IMG/VR virus record: IMGVR_UViG_3300022074_000169
Coordinates: 1-35,153 of that record
From: a virus
Strand: one strand, 5' to 3'
DNA: 35,153 nucleotides
Shown here: piece by piece, positions 14,997 through 22,730 of the stretch
Layout: every line of letters starts with the position of its first letter
How positions within the stretch are numbered: position 1 is the stretch's first letter
Translations under genes and position numbers: made by a program
The notes under the pieces: model-generated
Told to the model about the DNA's origin: nothing
The model's database searches: none
What the model saw: the letters and a program-made list of their open reading frames with translations, nothing else

Positions 14997-15510
14997 TCAT
15001 TCTCCTTTGCAATAGTTCGTATAGTCTTACAGTGACTTGAGTATCTTGGATGCAGTAATCAAGCATCTCAGGTGTATATGTATCCCAAGCGTCGGGACCT
15101 TTTCCGTAGTCCCCCTTGAAACACTTTAGGCGGTATCCCCACGCTTCGAGACTATGCCTGCCGTACATACGTTGAGGCATTCCCTGAGGGCGTCGTTCAA
15201 AGTCTCTATCAATAATATGAGGATAATATAAACGAGAAAGTACAAGAGTATCCAGGACTTCACCTCCCGGTTCAAAGTCTGGATATTGCTCTTTAAGTAA
15301 TGGAATATCATAACCAATGATATTGTGTCCTATAAGAAGATCAGCTCGTTCAAGAGCCTTTACGCCCTGGATTACAGCACGTTCTGGCTCATAATCAAAG
15401 ACTTCTGTCTCTTCTACGTTAGCCATATTCCGCATTACTATGCAGTGAATTGTTGACCCCTGACGCAGCAGTCCTGTGCTTTCAAGGTCAAAGAGTAGTT
15501 CAGTTTTCAT
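14983..15510 (-). CDS. DNA polymerase 3'-5' proofreading exonuclease (separate subunit)
   Basis: 175 residues from ATG 15510, chosen because AAGGAG lies about 9 bases upstream; the frame to 15657 overlaps the previous gene. DnaQ-type motifs are visible: Exo I D8-x-E10 (L-L-F-D-L-E-S-T-G-L), Exo II H62-N-I-I-G-Y-D68, and Exo III Y152-x-x-x-D156 (Y-C-I-Q-D). Spacing matches the N-terminal domain of T7 gp5 (D5, E7, D65, D174). It would remove mispaired ends during synthesis by the polymerase two genes downstream. Confidence 0.85.
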   Translation of the reverse strand: MKTELLFDLESTGLLRQGSTIHCIVMRNMANVEETEVFDYEPERAVIQGVKALERADLLIGHNIIGYDIPLLKEQYPDFEPGGEVLDTLVLSRLYYPHIIDRDFERRPQGMPQRMYGRHSLEAWGYRLKCFKGDYGKGPDAWDTYTPEMLDYCIQDTQVTVRLYELLQRRMNDYA

Positions 15511-16051
15511 CGAGGATCTCCTTGGCATTTTTGGCATCAAACTCGTCTGTTGCATGAGGGTTTGAATCTGGGTAGAGGTCTTCATCAACTCCTTGCTCTG
15601 CGTAAGAGTTGACTGAGAAACGGGGATCTTTAGTTTCAAAGTAAGGTTCAACAGCAATGTTTAGTTCGCGTGCTAGGCGTGCAGCCCTACGGAATTCATC
15701 CTTGTAATAGGGTTCCCACTCGTGAGCAAGCACAACAATTTTTCGTATGCCCATAATGTGAGCTTGAAAAATAGAGGCAGAGAATGGGTAACGTGTTGTA
15801 TAGACAACAGCGCCTGTCATTGGCGTGCCTCTTTTACAAGCAGCTGCAATGGCGTAACAAACAGGGTCAATCTCTACCTTGCTTGCTGTGAGAAGAGATC
15901 GACCGTCACCAAGGATTTCACGGTCACGAACTACAACACATCCGCCAGGACAGACGGGGTGTGTGGATGCAGAACCAACAGTCTTAGCAACGTCAATAAA
16001 ATATTTATCCTTATTCTTTATATAGGTGGGATCACCTTTGGGAGATGTCAT
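15500..16051 (-). CDS. Cytidine/deoxycytidylate deaminase-fold protein lacking zinc ligands
   Basis: 183 residues. The order of a dCMP-deaminase domain is present: an N-terminal helix, P-G-G-C-V-V-V-R-D, I-L-G-D-G, a helix start where H-A-E-x-N-A-I is expected, then a Y-T-T-x-x-P strand and I-x-G-I-x-K-I-V-V. The catalytic positions are changed: H-A-E reads D-P-V (I-D-P-V-C-Y-A-I) and P-C-x-x-C reads P-F-S-A-S. So the histidine, glutamate and both cysteines are absent. It is probably inactive as a deaminase and may be a binding or regulatory protein. A C-terminal acidic extension of 50 residues follows. It overlaps the exonuclease gene by 11 bases. Confidence 0.7.
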   Translation of the reverse strand: MTSPKGDPTYIKNKDKYFIDVAKTVGSASTHPVCPGGCVVVRDREILGDGRSLLTASKVEIDPVCYAIAAACKRGTPMTGAVVYTTRYPFSASIFQAHIMGIRKIVVLAHEWEPYYKDEFRRAARLARELNIAVEPYFETKDPRFSVNSYAEQGVDEDLYPDSNPHATDEFDAKNAKEILDEN

Positions 16052-16108
16052 ATCGCATTATCAGACATTTATTCTTATATTAGGTAGTGAATCACAGGAT
16101 TGCGATAC

Positions 16109-16483
16109 ATGGATTACGACAAATTCAAGAAGGAATATGAATCCTTTGATTTATATATGCAAGATTACAGGTCAGCGTTTGAACTTGATGAGCACCCTAT
16201 TGGCGAAAATGATTACATAAGTAAGTTTCCTTCTGCATCACAGGATGATGTACTAGAGTTTACATCTGATGACAGAGTAAACAGCCCTAGTCATTACACA
16301 GGTGGTCGAGTAGAAGCAATTGATGTCATTGAAGATGCAATCAAAGATGCTCCTGACCCCACAACAGGGTTGCTACAGGCACAAGTTCTAAAGTATCTGC
16401 TTCGTTTGTGGCTCAAAGACAATCCATCTGAAGATGCTAAGAAAGCTCGTTGGTATCTGGATCGTCTTATTACCAAGCTGTAA
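16109..16483 (+). CDS. DUF3310 protein
   Basis: 124 residues from ATG 16109, with AGGA about 9 bases upstream; a TTG at 16100 is less likely. The C-terminal 70 residues match DUF3310: V-N-x-P-x-H-Y, E-x-I-D-V-I-E, Q-x-x-K-Y-L-L-R, then A-x-K-A-R-W-Y-L-D-R-L. T7 gp1.7, a nucleotide kinase, carries this domain, so a nucleotide-related role is possible. The N-terminal 55 residues are acidic and not recognised. It is the only + strand gene in the right arm and ends 1 base before a GC hairpin. Confidence 0.82.
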   Translation: MDYDKFKKEYESFDLYMQDYRSAFELDEHPIGENDYISKFPSASQDDVLEFTSDDRVNSPSHYTGGRVEAIDVIEDAIKDAPDPTTGLLQAQVLKYLLRLWLKDNPSEDAKKARWYLDRLITKL

Positions 16484-16484
16484 A

Positions 16485-16500
16485 GCGCCCGCTAGGGCGC
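16485..16500. terminator. GC hairpin between convergent stops (GNTA-loop family)
   Basis: Perfect 6-bp stem GCGCCC / GGGCGC with loop GCTA, directly after the DUF3310 stop and just before the stop of the opposing gene at 16502. There is no long T run on either strand, so termination strength is uncertain. Same stem sequence as the copies at 31434 and 34988. Confidence 0.6.
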
Positions 16501-16501
16501 A

Positions 16502-16915
16502 CTAGCAGCGGCGAAAGAAGATATAGTCTTCAACCTTATTCAGCGTCTCATGATCTTGTACGTGCTCTTTAAGAGCGCTCAATACAAGATCTGTAGGCAG
16601 TGAGGTGTGCTTGAGATAGACGGATATACCCTCAGCAAGGTGTGGAGCATCAGGTGCATACCAAATAACAGGCTTCAGAAACTCCCAGGGATCTAAATCT
16701 TGAGACACCCAAGAGTTCAGCTCTTCTATACGTTGTGCAGTTTTCACAATATGAGCTTCGTGTGCGTGCTCTTTAGGAAGGCATACCAGCTCATTGTTGC
16801 GCAAGAGTGCATGTTTCCACATAAGAGTTCCGTCTTTGTGGATCAAACGGCACGGATGCACACGAGTACCTGAAGGCAGATCATAGAAACAAGACGGTGC
16901 AATATGACGACTCAT
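16502..16915 (-). CDS. Hypothetical protein
   Basis: 137 residues, mixed, with several Cys and His (H-I-A-P-S-C-F, H-P-C-R-L-I-H, E-H-A-H-E-A-H). No family is recognised. Its ATG overlaps the stop of the Dam-like gene upstream by one base, so they are probably translated together. Confidence 0.65.
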   Translation of the reverse strand: MSRHIAPSCFYDLPSGTRVHPCRLIHKDGTLMWKHALLRNNELVCLPKEHAHEAHIVKTAQRIEELNSWVSQDLDPWEFLKPVIWYAPDAPHLAEGISVYLKHTSLPTDLVLSALKEHVQDHETLNKVEDYIFFRRC

Positions 16916-17586
16916 CAGACTTCACCTCGATGCTGTTCGTAGTGCTCCAGGTCTTTGGCCCAATTGTCACCAGCATATTCGTTGTAAATCACACGACCGA
17001 TATCACGGAAAGTGTTATAGAAAAGAGTGACTTTATCGATGTCGCTAATGGCAGCATCAAGGGGTGGTCCATAGATAAGAACATTCCACGTACTTGGACA
17101 CACGGACTCAAAACCTTTGCTTGTAGCGCGAAGTTGTTTAACTCTCCTGAAAGGAATGCATACAGGATAGTCCCAAATAACAGGAGTGGCACGAATAATC
17201 TCAGAAGCACTGGTAAAAAATACGAAACTGTTGATGTAATTGTTGCGATATTCGTTAATGGTTTTATTTAACCAGACACGAGTGTTGCGCACAGCACCCT
17301 TGGGAGCAACCCATACGTTGCCGTGCCAGTGATCATTAAGAGGATTGCTTTCCAGTGCAGGTACAGACGTAGCGTCTACGAGCACTTGTTGCACAGGGTC
17401 CGAGGTTGGGTCAAAGTCAATGCTTCCCATTACTTGCCGTGCTCTTTCGATGAGCTGAGGCGTTGGGTAAAGGGGAAGCTTGAGACCTTTTTCGGCAAGC
17501 TTATTCTGTAAATTCTGCTGCGACCGTTCGGAAGCTTTCTTGGCTCCCTCCTGCTTCGACTGCAAATGTTCTTGTTCCAGCATCAC
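16915..17586 (-). CDS. Dam-like DNA N6-adenine methyltransferase fold, catalytic motif missing
   Basis: 223 residues. After a charged N-terminal helix come parts of the phage Dam family in order: Y-P-T-P-Q-L-I-E-R-A, M-G-S-I-D-F-D-P-T-S-D-P, A-T-S-V, N-P-L-N-D-H-W-H-G-N-V-W-V, then a long helix and F-V-F-F-T-S. Where the family has N-P-P-Y-G after the W-x-G-x-V-W strand, this protein has A-P-K-G-A. That motif is needed for methyl transfer to adenine, so the protein is probably not an active methylase. It may still bind DNA or SAM. It overlaps the next upstream gene by 86 bases. Confidence 0.65.
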   Translation of the reverse strand: MMLEQEHLQSKQEGAKKASERSQQNLQNKLAEKGLKLPLYPTPQLIERARQVMGSIDFDPTSDPVQQVLVDATSVPALESNPLNDHWHGNVWVAPKGAVRNTRVWLNKTINEYRNNYINSFVFFTSASEIIRATPVIWDYPVCIPFRRVKQLRATSKGFESVCPSTWNVLIYGPPLDAAISDIDKVTLFYNTFRDIGRVIYNEYAGDNWAKDLEHYEQHRGEV

Positions 17587-17923
17587 TGATCAAGGTAATT
17601 AGTACATTTTTTGACCAGTCATTTTCATCAATCTCTTTCATCAAGCCACGCAGGAATTCAAGGATCTCCTCGTCTTCCATCCGTTCTGCCTGTGCGATGT
17701 CATATTCAATAGCATCACCAGACATATAAGTGGTTGAGTCGTTCTGCAAATTAATGATCAAAGAACCAGCGCCGTCACGCTCGACTCCATTCATAGCGAT
17801 GTTGATTAAATCAGTGAGAATAAGTTCAGCGGTAGCAGCAAGAAACTTCTGCTCTTGCGTTTTTTCTTCACCCCACTTCTCAGACCTAATTAACTGCTGA
17901 AGCAGATCAGTTCGCCTAGACAT
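17501..17923 (-). CDS. Hypothetical acidic protein
   Basis: 140 residues, acidic and mostly helical with a strand-rich end (K-N-V-L-I-T-L-I-S-D-A-G-T-R). No known motif. Its 3' end overlaps the start of the Dam-like gene by 86 bases in another frame. Confidence 0.6.
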   Translation of the reverse strand: MSRRTDLLQQLIRSEKWGEEKTQEQKFLAATAELILTDLINIAMNGVERDGAGSLIINLQNDSTTYMSGDAIEYDIAQAERMEDEEILEFLRGLMKEIDENDWSKNVLITLISDAGTRTFAVEAGGSQESFRTVAAEFTE

Positions 17924-17955
17924 AATGTAATGACTCTTGTATAAGGATAAGTTAA

Positions 17956-18771
17956 TTAATACTCTAATGTGGGATCTTCGCCATCAATTTCGTGATCTTC
18001 TGGTTGTTGATTTAAGCCAGTTCCAGATGAGTTGATTTGACTTGCGTGACGACCATTCAAAATATCAACCATAACTGCCTCAAACCTTTCATCAAACTGA
18101 GTAGTAGGGTCAAGCAGTAGTTCTTCACGACCATTCAACTCGTTCATAGCATCAAGCTTTTCTTGCTCTTTCATTGCTTGCTCTACCATATACTCAGCCA
18201 CTTGTTGACGAAGCGTATGTAGTTCACAAGCAAGCTCAAAACTTTCGAGATAGCTGTCGTGATCTACAAATACTCCAACATTCTGCGGGATAAGGTGAAA
18301 TGGATTACAGCAATACTTGTTACCACAAGTAGATTTAACGCCACTAAATCCAAGATCACCCCAAGTAAACCACATAGCAACTCGTTGTGGATGATGCTGT
18401 GTAGAGCTACTAATCCCATGACGTCTCCAAGCAAATTGTGGTTGCTTGGTTCGTTTATTGATATTGCCTCTCCACTCCCAACATTCATCAGGGTCACCAA
18501 TTTCTACTTGCGACCAGAACTTAAGAGCTTTAATTCTATTTTTCTTTAGAAGTTTGGAAATATCAAAAGACAGACGACCTTCACGAGCACCAGCAACGCA
18601 ACGAACACAAGCTTGATGGCTGTCGTATCTCATACTGTGGGTAGAAAATCTACCAAGTGAGTGACCTGTATATAGACAGAGCTCACCCTCCTCAGCTGTA
18701 TTAGAGAGTTGTTTGATACGCCTTCCGTAAGCGTGACCTCCACGTTTTTTAGAGGGTTGAGCTTCAGCCAT
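17956..18771 (-). CDS. HNH-like zinc-binding endonuclease candidate
   Basis: 271 residues. The middle has W-S-Q-V-E-x-x-D-x-x-x-C-W-E-W-x-G, a R-V-A-M-W-F-T-W segment and C-G-N-K-Y-C-C-N-P-F-H-L. The last block is the zinc-binding end typical of HNH proteins with a C-x-N-P-x-H-L finish. An extra C-x-x-C (C-V-R-C) lies near residue 55. The C-terminal third is acidic and ends E-D-P-T-L-E-Y, like ssDNA-binding tails. It lies next to the primase-helicase block, so a DNA-processing role similar to T7 endonuclease is plausible, but no fold link to gp3 is claimed. The next gene upstream ends one base into its start. Confidence 0.6.
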   Translation of the reverse strand: MAEAQPSKKRGGHAYGRRIKQLSNTAEEGELCLYTGHSLGRFSTHSMRYDSHQACVRCVAGAREGRLSFDISKLLKKNRIKALKFWSQVEIGDPDECWEWRGNINKRTKQPQFAWRRHGISSSTQHHPQRVAMWFTWGDLGFSGVKSTCGNKYCCNPFHLIPQNVGVFVDHDSYLESFELACELHTLRQQVAEYMVEQAMKEQEKLDAMNELNGREELLLDPTTQFDERFEAVMVDILNGRHASQINSSGTGLNQQPEDHEIDGEDPTLEY

Positions 18772-19007
18772 TAGAAATTACCTTCAGGTTTCACATAAGA
18801 ACCGCCGAGTAGTGGGTACTGCTCATTAGCAGGTAGTGCTTCTAGTTGATGGTTAATCATAAATTCGTATCGTGTACTGTTTTCATATTTGATACGAACG
18901 AGTTTTGCACGAGGGGTGTAATACTCAGGTTCACCAACTACCAAGGCGGTCATTTGGTTATGGGCAACACGCACACGCAGCCCAATCTGGATATCAGATG
19001 ACTTCAT
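18771..19007 (-). CDS. Hypothetical small protein
   Basis: 78 residues or slightly fewer from ATG 19007; the longer frame to 19067 overlaps the helicase end. Beta-rich (I-G-L-R-V-R-V-A-H, A-L-V-V-G-E-P-E-Y-Y-T-P-R-A-K-L-V-R-I), suggesting a small SH3/OB-type barrel. Its stop overlaps the next ATG. Function unknown. Confidence 0.6.
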   Translation of the reverse strand: MKSSDIQIGLRVRVAHNQMTALVVGEPEYYTPRAKLVRIKYENSTRYEFMINHQLEALPANEQYPLLGGSYVKPEGNF

Positions 19008-19035
19008 ATTAATACTTAAATACTTAATTTGAGAG

Positions 19036-21261
19036 TTAAAAATCGTTGAGGATATGGGTTTCGTCAATGGGATCGTCTTTAGGACGTTGCCAGATACGAA
19101 CGGACTTTGACTTACCTGATGCGTCTTTACGACTAGTGACTAGTCGACGCCAGCCCATAGACTGGAGAACATCAGCAACACGTCTACCTTCACGTCGTGA
19201 CTGGTTCCGAGGATCCAGTTCTAATGCGTGAGTTAGAACGTCAGCAGCAGTAACTTCTTCACGGATAGCGACATAGCTAGCAATCTTGTCAAGCCAAGGA
19301 TCGGGGTCACCAAACTCTTGGATGTATTCAGATATAGCTGCAATCTCTCCACTGTTGAATTCATATCCAACTCCGCTTCGGTAAGCATGAACCGCCGCTG
19401 CCCAAAGACTATCACGTTCTTGGATAAGTTGCTTCCAAGGAATCTGAAATCCACCACCAATTTCTAATGGCACAAAGCGACGATTGCCTGTGCTATCAAC
19501 CAGGAACTGGTTGCGGTTGGTGGTACCGATCATTACAAAGCGGCGAGGCAGCTTCGAGGGCAACGAGGCGTAGGGATAACGAACCTCATCAACTCGACTG
19601 GTAATCAGATTCTTGAAGTTTTCAATGTTTCTTACGTTGAAGTAGTTGTCAATCTCAGGCAGCTCTAGCAACCACGCTACGTGCAGTCGATACTGCTCTT
19701 TCATCAACGTCTCAAGGGGCGTTGTGATTTCAGAGAACAGTGCCTCAGGAACTAGGTTGCGGGCAAACATCGATTTGCCAACGCCCTGTGCGCCCACAAG
19801 GATGGGTAGCCAGGACATCGAGGCACCTGGTTTGTAGGCTCTAGCCACAGCACCAATCATCATCCGCTGCATTGCAAGGGTGGCAAGCTGGTGCTTGTTA
19901 CCTAGGAAGACTTCACCAATACGGTCCCACTCAGGGTGGGCCTTGGAATGAGCAGCACAGCTATCTAAGTACTTAGTGATGGGACAGAAACTATTCTTAC
20001 CAGCTGCGTACTGAATAGCCGTCTTGACCCTGGGCTCAGGGATGAACACACCGTGCTCACAGCTGAGCTTGGTGGTCATAATGTCTAGGTCATTACCTTC
20101 TAGTTGAACAACCTTGCCGTTAGGGTCGTCGTACTCAATTGCGTTGGTCAGACGGTTCTTACGTAGACCAGACAAAATTATTTTGACTTTGTCTACGTCA
20201 GACTCACGCTCCTTAGCCGCGTCGTCATTGCTTTTCTTAGGTCGCCCCTTACGTTTTACCTGCTTTGCATCAGGTAGCGGTTCTGGCTCAAACTCCATAG
20301 TCTCTCCTTTATTGCTAGATATGATTTCGTCAAAGCTGACTGGTGGGTCAGTCTCTGTGTAACCAACAGCTCCTCCAGCAGCACCAAAACGCAATGTGAT
20401 TGGTAGCTTCTGTGTCCAGTTAGGATCTTGCTTCTTGGCTAGCGAATACAGTTTAGTGTGACCTGCATATTTGCCGAGACCTTTCCACTTAAACGGTCGA
20501 ATGTTTTCTTCTTTGTGACCATGATGACCACGTAATACCCAGTCAACCCAATCATCAAAGAGAACGTGGCCTACACCAGCACAAGCAGCCATAACGGGCA
20601 CGTAGTAGGACTCGTACTCTTCGTCACTTGTAGGCTCTAGGAACTCCTGCAGAAGCCACTTGCACCGTTGTATATCGGTGGGTGATACATCTGTAGCTTC
20701 AAAGTCAGTCGGCTCGTCATAGTCGATGTCTTCTAGAAGGAAGGCAGGGACAAAAGCATCTGCATTGATATGCGTTTGCATTGACGTGTTGCCATACCAA
20801 AGTCGTTCTGGCTTCTGACCACAGTTGTCTTTGAGCTGGTCAAGTCCGAGATCAGCAAGCAGACGATTGACGATGAGCCAGTAAGCACCACGGTGTTGAG
20901 CAGTGGTCTCTAAGTCTTTTTCAAGAGCAAATAAAGCACGGAACCTGTGCTCTTCATCGGTGTGACTAGCAGAGGTATAGGTGGCAAGGCACCACTCTTT
21001 AGCTGTCGTAGTAGCCCAGAAAGCGTCAAGCGTTGTGTCGCCATCGAAGTCGAGCACAATGAGGTTGCTACCAGCAGCGTTGTCTGCCTTGCGATGCTTT
21101 TGACGGAAATGGGTAGCGCACCACCCATATCCAGATTGAACCCATCCAAGTAACCATTCAAGATTGACTAGGACATTTGACCAGCCCCGAGCGACAAGCT
21201 CAGGACCAGTCTTGTTTCTGCAGTTCTTATTGACTGCTACCTTCAGTATCTTCTTCTCCAC
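19036..21261 (-). CDS. Primase-helicase, VirE/VapE-type SF3 ATPase
   Basis: About 741 residues. The N-terminal third has a primase-like acidic motif (L-I-V-L-D-F-D-G-D) and conserved R-x-R-A-L-F and W-Y-G-N segments as in archaeo-eukaryotic primase modules. The C-terminal half is an SF3/VirE helicase: Walker A G-A-Q-G-V-G-K-S (Lys about 496), Walker B-like L-L-E-L-P-E-I-D, sensor G-T-T-N and arginine finger T-G-N-R-R-F. A basic linker (K-R-K-G-R-P-K-K) joins them. It should prime and unwind DNA at the fork. The start is uncertain: GTG 21261 has AAGGAGA adjacent, while ATG 21369 would overlap the nuclease gene by 143 bases. Confidence 0.85.
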   Translation of the reverse strand: MEKKILKVAVNKNCRNKTGPELVARGWSNVLVNLEWLLGWVQSGYGWCATHFRQKHRKADNAAGSNLIVLDFDGDTTLDAFWATTTAKEWCLATYTSASHTDEEHRFRALFALEKDLETTAQHRGAYWLIVNRLLADLGLDQLKDNCGQKPERLWYGNTSMQTHINADAFVPAFLLEDIDYDEPTDFEATDVSPTDIQRCKWLLQEFLEPTSDEEYESYYVPVMAACAGVGHVLFDDWVDWVLRGHHGHKEENIRPFKWKGLGKYAGHTKLYSLAKKQDPNWTQKLPITLRFGAAGGAVGYTETDPPVSFDEIISSNKGETMEFEPEPLPDAKQVKRKGRPKKSNDDAAKERESDVDKVKIILSGLRKNRLTNAIEYDDPNGKVVQLEGNDLDIMTTKLSCEHGVFIPEPRVKTAIQYAAGKNSFCPITKYLDSCAAHSKAHPEWDRIGEVFLGNKHQLATLAMQRMMIGAVARAYKPGASMSWLPILVGAQGVGKSMFARNLVPEALFSEITTPLETLMKEQYRLHVAWLLELPEIDNYFNVRNIENFKNLITSRVDEVRYPYASLPSKLPRRFVMIGTTNRNQFLVDSTGNRRFVPLEIGGGFQIPWKQLIQERDSLWAAAVHAYRSGVGYEFNSGEIAAISEYIQEFGDPDPWLDKIASYVAIREEVTAADVLTHALELDPRNQSRREGRRVADVLQSMGWRRLVTSRKDASGKSKSVRIWQRPKDDPIDETHILNDF

Positions 21262-21985
21262 TCTCCTTATCGTGAAACTGTTTACATCGTTGGAGGTACT
21301 TTGTTTCGTGTCTGTCCATCTGATCGGAATCAATAAAGATTCCTTGAGTGGTTTCTGGCGTAGACACAATAATCAAAGCCACGTCACATTTATAACCTGT
21401 ACGTTCAGCTAATGCGAGGCGGTATGCCGCCATCTGCTGAGCACATTTAGTATATTTTCTCCATCCTCCAAATCCTACGCGGTCACCCTTTTCAGGGAAG
21501 ACAGCAGAGTAAGGACCGTTGCTGGTTTTAAAGTCAGCGATAACTTTGACGCCACCGATTTCTCCAATCAAGTCGGGGCAACCGGCATAGAGATGCTCGG
21601 TGCTCCAGACATAAGCAACTTCCTTATCATCAGAGCGGAGGTGATACCAATCCTTACGGAGTGGACGCTCGCTCCAGTGAAGGACATCGAACCAATCGAG
21701 ATATTGTGTTATTCCATTCCAGAAGTCTGAGTATTCCTCAGGAACTCCTGGGTCAAGACCACGCAAGTAATTCTCGCAACCTAAGTGTATCGCAGAACCT
21801 CGTGTTGAGGCTTCTTCTAATGCACCTGGATTGTTTTGTTGCCAGATCCGCAAACTGGCTTTGGACTTTTCAGTCTCAGTAGCCGACAAGACAGTAGTCA
21901 CTGACGGCATATATAACCCACTACAGAGGTACTTCCGATAACCGGATGGAGTTTGAATCCGGTACGGTTTGTTCTCAGTAGTCAT
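21227..21985 (-). CDS. PD-(D/E)XK exonuclease (Cas4/RecB-like)
   Basis: 252 residues. Motifs of the RecB-type nuclease fold are in order: R62-G-S-A-I-H67, then G-C-P-D138-L-I-G, then I-A-D151-F-K153-T-S, and Q184-M-A-A-Y188. The Asp, Asp and Lys form the metal site, and the Q-x-x-x-Y helix completes the family pattern. Such enzymes in T7-like cyanophages sit near the helicase and polymerase, where they process DNA ends and help degrade host DNA. It overlaps the primase-helicase start downstream and the proline-rich gene upstream by 11 bases. Confidence 0.85.
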   Translation of the reverse strand: MTTENKPYRIQTPSGYRKYLCSGLYMPSVTTVLSATETEKSKASLRIWQQNNPGALEEASTRGSAIHLGCENYLRGLDPGVPEEYSDFWNGITQYLDWFDVLHWSERPLRKDWYHLRSDDKEVAYVWSTEHLYAGCPDLIGEIGGVKVIADFKTSNGPYSAVFPEKGDRVGFGGWRKYTKCAQQMAAYRLALAERTGYKCDVALIIVSTPETTQGIFIDSDQMDRHETKYLQRCKQFHDKESGEEDTEGSSQ

Positions 21986-22355
21986 CCTCCGTTACCTGCT
22001 CTTGGAATGCCTGGCTATACGTTGCGCCTTGATCTGTAGGTGTGGTCTGGCTTTGAAACATGGCATACAGCTGACCTACGGCTTGACCAACAGCTTCGGT
22101 TACTTGCCCGATAGCAGCAACTTGCTGACTCATTGCTGCAACTTCTTGGCGAAGAGCAATGGTGTGATCCATCAAGTTTGGTGGCTTAGGAGCTGCTGGC
22201 GGGGGAGCGGGCTCAGGCTCTGGCTGAGGTGCAACAGGTACTTCTTGTGGGGCTTGGGCATAGGCTTGCATAGTTTTTTGCTTAGCACCTTCAATAATTT
22301 GAGCAATACGTGCTTGCATTTCAGGAGGCAAGCCATCAGTATTTACGCTAGACAT
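21975..22355 (-). CDS. Proline-rich coiled-coil protein
   Basis: 126 residues. Residues 35-60 are a Pro/Ala/Glu linker, then a coiled coil (L-R-Q-E-V-A-A-M-S-Q-Q-V-A-A-I-G-Q-V). The end is acidic (E-D-D-Y). Not recognised. Shares its first base with the stop of the gene upstream. Confidence 0.6.
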   Translation of the reverse strand: MSSVNTDGLPPEMQARIAQIIEGAKQKTMQAYAQAPQEVPVAPQPEPEPAPPPAAPKPPNLMDHTIALRQEVAAMSQQVAAIGQVTEAVGQAVGQLYAMFQSQTTPTDQGATYSQAFQEQVTEDDY

Positions 22356-22540
22356 CAGAATTCTTCCTTGAGTTGTTTAGTAACTACTTCGCCTACGAGT
22401 TCTTCGAAAGCACGACGCAGTTCATATTCGAGATCATCACGGTCAGCCTTAGCACGAGTAACCGTCATAGTAGGTAGTTGCAATGTGCAAGTTGCTTCGT
22501 GCAAACCCAATTCGTTTCTGTTTACATTAAGTTCAATCAT
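22355..22540 (-). CDS. Hypothetical small protein
   Basis: 61 residues, strand then helix (D-D-L-E-Y-E-L-R-R-A-F-E-E-L-V-G-E-V-V), ending E-E-F. No known motif. It overlaps the genes on both sides by a few bases, within the SSB-to-nuclease string. Confidence 0.6.
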   Translation of the reverse strand: MIELNVNRNELGLHEATCTLQLPTMTVTRAKADRDDLEYELRRAFEELVGEVVTKQLKEEF

Positions 22541-22730
22541 TTTTTAAGTCTTGTTTAAGTTGTTGAAAGCGATCGTCTGAGACGAACTTACAATCGTGGT
22601 TGGGATAGTAACGACCACACCAATTGGATGCGGCCATAGCCCCCGTAAAGTTTTTGACAACTATAAATACAGTGAATGTATAGTCATCAACAACAAATTT
22701 TTCAGGTTCAGAACTCTGCTTCGTCTTCAT
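22533..22730 (-). CDS. Hypothetical small protein
   Basis: 65 residues from ATG 22730, which overlaps the end of the preceding gene by 23 bases; the longer frame to 23018 is a shadow of that gene. One hydrophobic strand (Y-T-F-T-V-F-I-V-V), then W-C-G-R-Y-Y-P-N-H-D-C. Function unknown. Confidence 0.5.
   Translation of the reverse strand: MKTKQSSEPEKFVVDDYTFTVFIVVKNFTGAMAASNWCGRYYPNHDCKFVSDDRFQQLKQDLKND

Noticed and set aside
13457-15510. Frameshift in one polymerase gene
   Set aside because: An intact 81-codon gene with its own start separates the domains, and each flanking gene has a good start, so this is a split and not a simple frameshift.
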